A stretch of DNA of 64,000 nucleotides, from the NCBI GenBank assembly GCA_003116995.1, contig BDSL01000038.1, positions 372,001 through 436,000 on the forward strand, written 5' to 3'. The translations under genes and the position numbers were made by a program. Source of the stretch: Yamagishiella unicocca. Taxonomy: Eukaryota; Chlorophyta; Chlorophyceae; Chlamydomonadales; Volvocaceae. Below, in pieces: positions 13,401 to 25,500 of the stretch (the stretch's first letter is position 1; every line of letters begins with the position of its first letter). The notes under the pieces were generated by a model. It was not told the DNA's origin. It was given only the letters and a program-made list of their open reading frames with translations, and did no database searches.

Positions 13401-16400
13401 ATCGTCGCGGCTGACAGAGGGCGGTGAAGCAGGCCAGGGACCCCCGGCGCGTAAGCGCGGCAAGAGCTGGAGCCTCATGGCCAACATTCTGAAAGTGAAC
13501 CGTGCCGCGTCGAAGCGCAGCGACGCGACTATGACTCCGGGTGGGTCGGTCGGCCTGGGCAAGGGGCCGCCGGCAAACTGGTGATGACTGGGGGACGTGG
13601 CATGGAGGGGTATCCCGATGGTCGGTACGGAAGGGCCTGGGCGGTCTCCGGCGTTCCCAGAGGTACAACCTGGCTTTGCCAGGGTTCCCGGTCTGCCAAG
13701 CAGTGGAATTCACGATGTCGCAATGTCCTGAACCGCCTGAACGCCTTTCTTCCGCAGGTACAATGTCCCCCGGTGGGGGCTCATCCAGTGGCCCGTCGCG
13801 AGCTTCTTTCGACAGGGCGGAGTCGAAAGCAGCCGCACGGATGTCTGCGCGGGAGCGGGCCAAGACGGAGACGGGCCTTGGCCTGGCGCTGCGCGGCAGT
13901 GGAGGCCTTGGCGGAGGCAGCGGCGGGGCGGCGGACGGCGGCAGCCATACTGCTAGCTCCGCGGGGCTCTGGGCTGGCGGCGAGGGTGTGGTGCGGCGAG
14001 AGATGTCGGTAGCCACCAAGCTGAACCTGCCGCCGCCGCTTCGCCCCATGCAACCGCGATCTAGCCTCACGCTCTCGCCGCTCAACGTGGCGAGCGGAAC
14101 CGCTGCTGCGGTGGCTAGCGCCCCGCTGGTTGCGGGCATATACCCTGGCAGCGGCAGTGCCCTGGCCAGCCTCGGGAACAGCACTCTGTCGCCGGCGTCA
14201 GGCTCGCCCCGAAGCTTCACAGAACAGGCAGGTCTTGCACAGGGGGCCTGTAGGGATGATGTGCGCCGAGATGCGTGTGAAGTCGCTCTCACCGTCCGAC
14301 AGGTGCCAAACCCATCTTGCGCACGTGCTTGAACGTGTACAAATGTGCAGAATGTGGCCGTGATGCCTTGGCCATCCCCAGCGGCCCAGAAGCCTTGGCC
14401 ATCCCCAGCGGCCCAGAAGCCTTGGCCATCCCCAGCGGCCCAGAAGCCTTGGCCATCCCCAGCGGCCCAGAAGCCTTGGCCATCCCCAGCGGCCCAGAAG
14501 CCTTGGCCATCCCCGCACCAACCCGAGCCGACCTTTGTCCTTTCTGTGCCCTCAGGCTGCTGGGAGTGGTGGCTCGTTCAGGCGCGCACCCTTGGGCGCG
14601 CGCAGCGAACGGCGAATGACCGGAGGGCCCCCCCAAGCTTCGGCTTCGGGGACGGGCGACTGGCGCTCTAAGCTGCAGAACCTCAGCACCGCCATTGTCC
14701 AGGCGCCTGGTGTCAGCCGAGTGGAGGACGAGGCTATGGCTCCGCAGCGCAGCCGCCTCAGTGAGAGCGCGCGGGCGGTGCGGTGGGACACTGTGCAGGT
14801 GCGTAGTAGGCTGGCGCCTCGGGTAGGGCTCCCCAAGGTGGCACTGAATCCCCCACCTGCGAAATTTTGATTCGCAATCGCCGGGACGGCAGCTACGTGC
14901 GCAACCGCGTGAGGAGCTGCAGCGCACAGCTTGCCGGCACGTGGTGTAAAGCGAGGGCCGGACGCAAGCCGGGACGGTGACTGGATTCGGATGCAGGGGG
15001 TTCGGATGCTCAGGAGGATGCATCTCCGAGGGAGGAACCTAAAAGCCGCGCGGGGGGGGAGCACGAGCGCGCGACGGAACTAAGGCGGGCTTTGGTCCCT
15101 AGGAGACGAACCGCATCGCAAGGGTCCTCTCATCAGGTACAACCACGAAAACGTTGAACCACGAACAACCAACCCAGCTGTGGTCCGCGCCTGGTCTGGG
15201 TCGGTGCAGGAGGAGGACGGCGTGTGTGAGGAGGAGGATGAGGTGGTGGAGAGCGACCACGACGAGGACGCCAGCTACCCGCCCATCCAGGCAGACGCCT
15301 CCCAGTCCGCGTCGCCTGCTGGGCAGCAGCCGCAGCCCAATAAGAGCAGCGGACCGAGCACGGGCGGCACGGAGGCCAGCGCCACCGCGAGTACGGCAGC
15401 GGACCGGTCGTACAGCCCCGTGGGCAGCCAGAGCGCTGGAGTGCCCCGGGGTGCGCAGGTCGTCGACTTGCGGAGGAAGCTGCTGCTGCGTGCCAGCCAG
15501 TCGGACCGGGAGGACCTCCACTTGCGGAAGGGCTCCGGAGGTTCGCAGCGAGAAGAAGGGTGAGTCGGTGCGGGCGCAAGGAATGGATCGGTCACAAGGC
15601 AGGCGACGTGTGTATGTGGTGTGACCCGTAGTCTGCTTGACGCGGGCATGGCGATTGACTTAGCGGCATGGCTGCAAGAGCTGAACGATACCGCATACGT
15701 GGGCCTTGGTGGTTTCGCTTGCACTTGCAGGCTAGGAAGCGGGCCTGGGCCTGTCGCTGAGGGCGTGGAGGACGGCGGGCATGGCCGCAGCCGCGTCAAT
15801 AGCGACTCGGAGGGTCCGCACGCCGACGGCAAGCAGGGCAGCTTCATGCAAAAGGTAGCCAACTGGTTCGGCACGAATGCACGCAACCGCGGCGGCGCGT
15901 ACGTGGACTCGTTCTCGCATGTGGGGCATCAGCAGCCCTCGGGAGCAGCTTTGGGTCTAGAGGCGGCGTCGGACGCGCAGGGCAGCCAGCCACCCAGCGG
16001 CCCAGCCTCAGCCACCAACTCGTTCAACTACACGACTGGGCTGGCAACCGGGATATCCCGCGTGCCGCCGCCAAACATGGGCGTGGGCAACGGGCCACTG
16101 GGCAAAGGCCCTCGCGGGGATCCCACTATGGACGAGGTGTCGAACTCGCGCCTGAGCTTGAAGGTGGGTTGGGCGGGCAGTCAGTAAATACCCAGCAGCA
16201 GGGGGGAAGGGAACGCTGCTACGCCGAACGAAGACTGTGAGCCGTGGGCGCACGGTGGGGTGCAGAGGGCTGCCTTTTGCGGCTTGGCTCGGTGTGCGGC
16301 GCAGCGAGGGTGCGATTAAGGCGCAAGGGTGCGGTCGGAAGCTGGTGGGGAGCGAAGCAAACAAACGGCGAGGGGAAGGCGCACTAAGCCGCTGGCCTGC

Positions 16401-16434
16401 GGGGGCCCGGTCTGCCTGCTTGCCTGCCTGCCTA

Positions 16435-16510
<76 letters not shown>

Positions 16511-19500
16511 CATGGCTGACCCCAGGTGATGACCAGTGCGGGCAGCGTGTGCGTCTTCCACGTGGGTGGCGGCGTGGACGAGGTCACGGACCCCAACCTG
16601 CCGGAGGTCCCTCGTTGGGAGTTCTTCATCGGCGACCGCCCACTGGCGCCGCTGCTGGACGCCAACCAGCGCCGGCGCTGCATCAGCCAGGTCGCCGTCA
16701 TCGAGGACCAGGCGACGGCGGGCAGCGTGGTGGCTAGCATAGAGGTGGTGGAGCTTATACAGGGCGAGTGGGAGGTGCTGCCGCTGCCGGACGCCGTGTG
16801 GCGAGTGGTGGGGCCTGCGCAGCCGGCGCCACAGGTGGGGTTGCAAGGAAGGCCCATGTACGCGAGAAAAACCGTTTAGGACAGACGTTTTGAGAGGTGG
16901 GGTTCGAGGGAAACCCGTGGATGTCCGAAAAAACCGTTTAAAGAGAAGTGGGTGAGAGGTGGGGTGGGGTGCGGTGCGGGTCAAACCACGTGTAGAATCA
17001 CACCAATGCACATGGGGCCGCCGAGGACAAAATTGGGCGGGGCTTAGTTGCTGCGCCAGGTAAGCGCCATTCGCTGCTGAAGCGGCATCAAAAGGTCCAA
17101 AGGGATACCTCCCGTCCTCCGACAGCGGCGTGTACAATGACTCCCCAGCCAGCATTTAGGGCACGGAGAAAAACGTCAAACGCGGTGCAGTTCGGTGCGC
17201 CCAGGAGCTTGTACCAGCCTGGGGCACACCGGGGCCTGAAACGTGGCCCCGCCTACTGGGCCGGCGCGCTGTTGTTGGAGGCGTTGCATCAAGGGACGAA
17301 TAACGGGCATAGCGGTACCCATGAGGATGAGTTCAGTATCTGGGCAAGTGGCTCTAGAGCGTCATCGACCCCCCGTTCTGCTTCTGACGCCGGCCACCTG
17401 GTTGGTTTGCAGGCTCACATACGACTCAGCCACACGAGTGCTCGGACGTCAGCTACATCGCACACACCGAACTGGAGGAGCAGCGACGTGGGCCTTATGG
17501 TAGGCAGCTCGCTGCTGCCGCAGCTGATGGAGCCCATAACGGCGGCAGAAGCGCCGCAGGCGGCTGAGGCGAGTGAAGAGCTGGCGGCGTTGCAGGTGAG
17601 TGGGTGCCGCCTTTCGTGCTAGTGGCCATCACACTTTGGCGGCCTTGTGGAAAGGCGCCAGTCGATTTGCGAGATGGCTTGTGTCGTACATCTTCTTGAA
17701 TTAGTGGGCACGTGGGACGCGTGGAACGTGTCGCGCTCGTCCTCCGCCAAAGCCTCCTCATCTCGTTCCGCTTGCTCCGCCCTTACCGGGCCTCGTTTTC
17801 CCTGATGTAACCCACAGGCGTTGCGCTTGACCAGTTCAGCGACGAACGGGCAGCAAGGCGCGGCGAGCTCAGCCGGCCAGCCGTCCTCGGGCTTGGGACC
17901 GGCGCACAACTCGCTTGGGGACTCGCTCAACGGCAGCAGCGACCGGCCTACCAACGGCAGCGGCGGCGAGCGGCCGCGGGCAGCCACCAATCAGCATCCG
18001 CCCCCGCAGCAGCCGCAGTCGCTGCTGGCCGGCGGCATCTCCCAATCCGCCCGGTTTGACATCGACGGGGTCGGGGTCGGGACGCGCGACGGCATGGAGC
18101 GTGCCAACTCCGTGCCCGCAGCCACGGCCAACCAGCTGCTCCAAAACCACCTGCAGCCGACGAGCTCCAACACGAGCCAGGCGGTGGCCGGGATGGCCAG
18201 CGCTGCGGCCACGGCCGCAGCCACGGCGCAGCTCCCGCCGCGACTCCGCCACGAGTTCGTCAACCAGCCGGATCACGTGCAGCGACGGATCGCGGGGCTG
18301 CTGCGCATGCACGTGATGGGCAGCGTGCGGGTGCGGGTGGAGGCGGGGCACCTGGACTTCATCAACGAGATCCGCCCGCTCACCTGCATGTTTCTGGGCT
18401 TCCCCAGCCTGCTGCAGCCGCGGGACGACGTGAACCACAAGGACCAGGTGCAGTGCGTGCAGTTCGCGTACACCTGCGTGCAGGCCACCATGCGCAAGTG
18501 GGACGGGTCGTTCCTGCAGTTCCGCAGCGACGAGAAGGGCTTTGTGGGCATCTGCGCGTTCGGCCTGCCGGGTCACACCCACGAGGACAACCCCGCGCGC
18601 GGCATCCGCGCGGCGCTGGAGCTGGCGAGCACCATCAGGGCCGGCGGGCACAACGTGTCCATCGGCGTCACCACGGGCGACCTGCTTTGCACGTGCGTGG
18701 GCGCCAGGAAGCTGCGGTCCGAGTACACGGTGTTTGGCGACGCGATCAACCTGTCGGCGAGGCTGATGGTCAAGTGCAAGAAGGACCCCGCCATGGGCGA
18801 GGTGAGTGGCTACTGTGCGCGGTGGCGGTGGGTATGAGAGGAGGGCAGGACAGGGCGGCGCCATGAAGGGGCGGCGCCATGGAGGGGGGGCATCGCGATG
18901 GAAGGGCGGCGTAATGGAAGGTCGTAGAAGGTCGGTCCTAGGAGCGACGGACAACTCGCATCTCCTGTGCGCCACATCGTCAGCGGCTGCGGGGCCAGTG
19001 CGCCGCAGGACCACTGCTGGCCTTGTGGGCTTTACTCACGTCGGGTGATGACGTACTGGTGCATCATGCCGCTGCTCGCCCGCCTCCCGCCCCCATGCGC
19101 GCAGATCCTGTGCGACGAGCCCACCTACCTGCGCGCCAAGTACCAGGCGTCCTTCATTGACCTCGACCCGCTGCCCGTGAAGGGCAAGGCGCAGCCGGTG
19201 CTGGTGTACACGTAAGGATAATGAGCTTGGAATGAGCTTGAGCCGATGGCGTCGATATGGATGAGGGCGTCCTAAACAACCTAGCGCGGCGGGCGTCAGT
19301 GGCACGTGGTTGCAACGGGCGGCACGTAGTAGCACGTGGCACCACTGCGGGCGGCACGTGGCACGTGGCACTACTATGCGGTGCTGCGACAGCTGTGTTG
19401 CGTCACCGGCCCTACCATCGACCTGCCCTGCCGCCGCCCTGCCCTGCCTTGCGCCTTACCTGTGTTCCCCTCGATGACGATGATGCCCCCACACGACATG

Positions 19501-22500
19501 CCGCTGATCATGCTGGCGGCCTGGTTGAGCGTCACCGGCCCTACTGCTCCCCTACTGCTCCCCTACTGCGCCCCTACTGCTCCCCGATCATCACAGGGTC
19601 GGCGCACACGACGCGACTGCGGAGGCGCAGGCGGCGCAGCAGCGGCGTGAGGCCGCCGAGGTCAGCAGCGGCGAGCGGCCGCTCATTGGGCGGGATGCGG
19701 AGATGACCGTGACGCTCAACCAGGCCGCCAGCATGATCAGCGGCATGTCGCATGGGGGCATCATCGTCATCGAGGGGAACACAGGTAAGGCGCAAGGCAG
19801 GGCAGGGCGGTGTGCGGCAGTGGTGCGGGCTGCTGGGCGGGCGCACGGTAGGGTAGGTCGGCGGCAGTGGTGCGGGCGGATGAGGGCGCATCGCACAGCT
19901 GAGGCAGCGGATGCCCCTTCGCGCCAGTGGCCTCGTGTGGGTGCGCACGACTCACCCAGGCGTGACTCAGCCAGGCGTGACTCAGCCAGGCGTGATTCAC
20001 CCAGGCGTGACTCACCCAGGCGTGACTCACCCAGGCGTGACTCACCCAGGCGTGACTCACCCAGGCGTGACTCACCCAGGCGTGACTCACCCAGGCGTGA
20101 CTCACCCAGGCGTGACTCACCCAGGCGTGACGCACCCAGGCGTGACTCAGCCAGGCGTGACGCACCCAGGCGTGACGCACCCAGGCGTGACTCAGCCAGG
20201 CGTGACTCAGCCAGGCGTGACGCACCCAGGCGTGACGCACCCAGGCGTGACGCACCCAGGCGTGACTCACACAAGCGTGACCATGTAGTGCGCCCTTCGC
20301 CACACGCGATGGCTTGCATTCCTTGCCCCGTGCAGGCATGGGCAAGACCAAGCTGCTCATGGAGATACGCAAGAGCCTGGAACGGATCAACGCGGACACC
20401 TCTGTCAGCAGCAGGCCAGCATTCCATATGGTGTTTGGCATGGCGGACACGGCGAACAAGTCACAGAAGCTGCACCCATGGCGACGCGTCTTCCAGGTGG
20501 GGACTGGGTTCATTGTTTTACGGACTGGGAGGAGCTCTTGACCATTGGGGGGCTGGGGAGAGGGCATTGCTTCCGGCCTCTCCTTGCACCTGAGGGTTGT
20601 AGCAGCGCAGCACGCATCAACTTACACTGGCTCATATCGTCGCCTGGGCCCCCGAGCAGGAGCTGTTTGCGCTCGACCTGAAGCTCAAGAACCTCGGCAC
20701 GCTGAGCTCCTCGTCCGTCACCGCATCGGGGGCCGCACCAGCGGGCGCCAGCTCAATCGGGACGCGGCGGCTGGGTGGCGCCACCAGCGTCTCCGGGCAG
20801 AGCTGTGTGGCCACGCAGGGGCGGCGGCGAGGCACGGAGGACGGACCCGGGTATGCCATGTTCACCGCGCTGGGGGAGCGGCTGAGCCGGTGAGTACGAG
20901 TACTGAGCCTCTGCACTTGGCGTGCTGCGGTGTGTGGTTTTGGTTTCGGCGCCACGCTGCTGCGGTGTGTGGTTTTGGTTTCGGGGTCACGCTGCTGCAG
21001 GGCCTCTTCAGAGCTGTGGCCTTGCGCAGACGGCATCGCTGCCGCTACCAATAGTGGGCATGGCGGCGCTACTGGTTGAGCCGCCTCCGTGTCTCTTCCC
21101 CAACCCACACATACACACGCACGCGCCGGCGCGCAGTTTCGCGCGTAGTGGCAAATCAGGCAGCTAAATAACACCGCACGCCGCTGCTGCCGCTGCCGCT
21201 GCTGCTGCTGCTACTGCTGCTGCTCGGCCGCCAGGGTTCCCAACTACGACACCGAGTGGCGGCAGCACCTGGCGGAGCTCCTGGACCTGCCGCTGCCCTC
21301 CATCCCGCTGGGCAGTGTGGAGGCGGAGCAGGCGCAGTACGGACAGCACACGCCACCGCCGCACGGGCAGTCACAGGGTCAGGGACACGAGCAGGTGAAG
21401 CCGCGACGCATCGCCACCGCACCGGACTCCGCAAGTGCCACTCGCGAGTGCCGTCGGTTCACGTTGGGAAAACCGTTACCTTTCTGCGGCGGCGAGAGTC
21501 CGGTATTGCTGTCGCCTTACTGGCTTTGGTCCCGCCGTTTCATAGACTTGCGCTGGCTGTGGCTGTGTGCTACCTGGTCCTTGTCGGATGCAGGCCGATG
21601 GTGAGGGGGCCCAAGAGGGGTCCGTGGCTGGCTCGTCGCTGGCGAACGGCGTGGGGGGCCCTGCAATGCTGGGCCTGACCAACGAGGCGCGAGAAGCGGC
21701 TCTGCCGTCGTCTATAACGGGAGGGGCGCCGGGCAGCATGCTGAGGTCGCCAGCGCCGGTGAGCAGTAGCCAGCTTCACTCACCCGACTCTCCCAATGTC
21801 TTGGACCACCATCTTTATCTCCCTTTGGTTTGTCGGCCGTGGATTCGCGGATATAATACACATACACAAACACACACCCCAACTAGGTGTCCGCCGACCA
21901 TGCGCCCACTACACTGTCCTTGTCGCGTCCCCAACGGTTTTTATGCCACCCCCTCCTGTCGGCTGTTGCCCGCCTCCCACTCTCCTGACCGTGTCGTCCG
22001 CGCCTCCCCCCTTGTCGCAGTGGAAGGCACCCAGCATGCGCCACACTAGCATGACGCAGCCCGGACCGCCGCCAGTGATGCTCGACGCTCACATGCACGC
22101 CAGCACCATCAACATGAACGCCACCGCCACCGTGGGAGTGGGCCCGGTTGGCGTGGGAGTGGTCTCGGGTGGTGCCAGCGACATCCCCTCGCCACCTCAC
22201 GCCGTACCGCACAGCAGCCAGGTCGGGGCGCCCATCCGGAAGAACAGCCTCAACTTCCTGGTGCACGTGATGCAGGTGGGGGGGTTTGGCAAGGAAAACC
22301 CGTGTACGAAGGAACCCCCCGTGAGGGCGGGGGTGGAGGTGAGGGTTCCGGCTGCCACGTAACTTCCTAACTGCGTAACGCTAAACTGAAGCGGCACGGG
22401 GGGCCTCGTGCTGCATCGCGTCGTCAGCCAGAAGCTGAGCCGTTCGGTCCCATACCATTACAACAACGTGCGTATTGCTTTGCGCGGAGTGCGGAGTGGC

Positions 22501-25500
22501 TACATCGGCTCTCCACCAGAGGGCGTCTTCGTCCTGAGGCAGGGCCGCTCCATCGCCCCTTCGCCTCGTTTGCTCTCATCACGCGCCGCTCTCACCTTTG
22601 CGCTGGGTGCGCAGGAGTTCATCTCTCTGTACGGCCCCACGCTGGCGCTGCTGGAGAACCTCCACGACTTCGACACCTGGTCCTGGCAGCTGCTGGTCAA
22701 GGCCGCGGAGGTTCTCACCGCGGACTGCATGATCCTGGCCACCACGCGACCCAACGACCTGCCCGCAGTGGGCGCCAGCCACCACCTCCATGGAAAGGTG
22801 GGACCAGGCGCCCTGCCCCTTGCTTGCATCCTCGCCTTGCCGGCTCCTGGCCCTTGGGAGCCCCGCCCTTGCTTGCGCGGCCACCGGGAGAGCCGTCGGG
22901 ATGGCGGTGGGATGGCGATGCGCATGATGATGGCACGTCGCGTTGCGTGGACTGAGAAGGGTGCGGTGGAAGGGACGTCATGGCATCCCACGTTGAGGTG
23001 TGGCCGGCTGGCTTGTCGTTATTATACATTTTTCATTATAATTTAAAACATGTTGGAGCTACGTCTTTATAAGATTTGATCGATTTGTTCCCGCTGTCCG
23101 CAGGCGGCGCTGTACCAGAAGGTTGCCATGATGTACCGCCACTTGCTAAAGCTGCCGTCCGCCACCCGGATTGTGTTGGAGCCTTTCAGCTTCGGGCAGA
23201 CCAAGAGCCTTATGCAGGTGGGGGGCCTGAGGCGTCGCGCAGGTGGAGGGAGGGCTAAAGCTCCCAGTCTGGTGTGCGCGGGCCGCTCTCGCCTGGAGTC
23301 TTCACTCATAGGCACCTTGGATATCATGAGGTTGGAGGCTGACTGGATAGCAGGCCTTCGCACGGCCCGACAGGGTTTCCCATGCTAGCGCAGGCATAGC
23401 CGTTAGGAGTCACGAGGCAGATGCGTTACAGTGGGCAAGGAGTACAGTAATACAACAGCAAGGAAACGGCTGGCAATCCGCAGCAGCACGTTTGTAATGC
23501 TCCGTATCACGACGTGTGCCTTTCCTTCCGCCTCGCCCGGTGCTCCCCCGCAGGTTGTATCGGACGTGAGCTACCCCGATCAGTACGTCTTGGCGGTCAT
23601 GGAGAAGACCGGTGGCATGCCGTTGTACATTGAGAAGGTCACGGAGTTCCTGTGCCAGAGCCAGAGGCCGTGGCTCCCAGACCAAGGAGGGGAGTTCTCG
23701 GCCAACGTCAACAAAATGATCCGCAACCTCAACTTCCAGCAGGCACGTATGGGATGCGACAGAGGGTAATGCGTCTCCGGGTGCGACACAGATCTATGCA
23801 TGTCTTTGAGTTCGTGGGATGTTTTTTCGGCGGCTATGAAACCTGGGTATCACTCCTTGCGATTACCCTCGGCAGTCGATTACCAGTGGATGCAGCGTTC
23901 CGCTAGGGCAGCGAGGTCGCACGCAGAAAGCAGCGGCGAGACGCAGCTCCCATGGGCTCCCACTGCCACCCTTTCTAGCCGCGTCTCGCCGACGCTGCCG
24001 CCCGTCCCTCCTCCTCGCCCTGCCTCCCCTCCAGGTGATCATCGAGCGCATGGACCGCCTCAAGCCCGGCATCCACCTGTCGCTCAAGGTGGCGTCCGTG
24101 ATGGGCCAGTGGGTGGACCTCGACATCCTCCACAAGTTCTACCCCATCAACAAGAGCAAGGAGGAGCTGCGGGCCCACCTGCAGGAGCTGGAGCGCGGTA
24201 AGTTGGCGGGCGTGGGATTGTGGAATTGTACATGTGGAATTGTGGATGTGGATGTGGAGGCACCCCGAGATGTGGAGGCATCTCGTTGCGTGTCCAGGTT
24301 GCGTCCGAGCTGCCGCTGGTCCCCTCGTCGTCCTCTTAGCCTTGATGGATGTCGGAGGAGGTCATGCCAGCACAGTCAGAGTGCGCCTGCAACCGAACCC
24401 ACCTTATGCGACCCTGCAGGCAACTTCCTAAAGCCCACTGACGCGGAGGGCGTGTGGGAGTTCAACATGGTGGAGCGAGACATCGTGTATGAGGTCATTC
24501 CGCACTACCAGCGCCGCCGCCTGCACGCAAAGCTGGCGCAGGTACGTGGCGGGCAGGGGGTGCAAGTAACACCCACGTTCAAAAGAGAAAAACCGTTTAG
24601 GACAGCGGGCAGGTGGAGGGGCCGGGGCAGCGGGTCAGTTGCGGGCCAACGTCAGAGCCGCCTAGCAACCACGCGTGGCCGCACTGGCTATCGTCAGGCC
24701 GCGCGACATGCAACGTAACATGCTCACAACAGCGCTAGCGAGTGAGTGTGTCAGCGCCTTACTTGGCTTCCCTTGTGTCGTTGCCGTCGGGGCCTGCAGG
24801 AGCTGGAGAAGTCGTTGGAGGAGCAGCACGTGGCCACCCTCACCACCATTGCCTACCACTGGAATCAGGCCTGCATGGGGCACGAGGTGACGGAGGTGGA
24901 GTGCTCGCTCAAGGCAATCGAGTTCTGGTGAGTGGTTGGGGCGGCATGGGGTCAGTGCGTGGCGCGTACACGGTACGCCTGCTGTACGACATAACAGTTC
25001 ACCGTCGGGCACGTGCGATCGGTGGTTAGGATGGATACGAGCAGAATGCCTCCAGGCAGGTGACGGATTGCGGTTGCGGAGAGGATGTCCTGAGCGCTGA
25101 CCGTGTCCAAACGGCGGCAAGAAGTTGCGAGCGGGCACCAGCTCCTCCTGCCTGCGCCTCATCGATCCTCTGTCGCAGCCCCAAAATAGAAGCCCAACAA
25201 TCTCTCGATACATTTCTAGATGAATTTGTTCATATTATAAACGTATTGTTGCAGGATTAAGCACGCTTGCACACTCGTCGTCACCGCAGGCACCGTGCCG
25301 CCGAGGCGGCCTACACCGGCAGCAGCCTGATGGAGGCGCTGAAGCTGTACCAGAAGGCGGCGCAGATTGCGGAGGTGCTCGCCGAGAGCATGGGCGGCAG
25401 CATCACCGCCGGCAACCACGCAATGAGCAAGAGGTGTGCGGGCACGTCGGGGGCCATAGATGGGGGAGCATGGAGGATGCAGAAGCATAACTCTATTTCA

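Noticed and set aside
13354..14292. Minus-strand open frame of 312 codons
   Set aside because: Opposite exons 7 and 8 of the cyclase; composition (Arg/Pro/Ser/Ala) is that of antisense GC-rich coding DNA, and no family features are present.
16316..17155. Minus-strand frame with (Ala-Gly-Arg-Gln) repeats
   Set aside because: It is the (TGCC)n microsatellite read in antisense.
17869..19014. Minus-strand open frame of 381 codons
   Set aside because: Antisense shadow of cyclase exon 14, whose plus-strand frame has clear cyclase C2 motifs and GC-biased codon third positions.
19948..20280. Possible CRISPR-like array
   Set aside because: Repeats are directly contiguous 15-mers without unique spacers, inside a eukaryotic intron.
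19591..20427. Minus-strand frame of about 278 codons with tandem Glu-Ser-Arg-Leu repeats
   Set aside because: It is the 15-bp intronic minisatellite read in antisense; it also runs through the antisense of exons 16 and 17.
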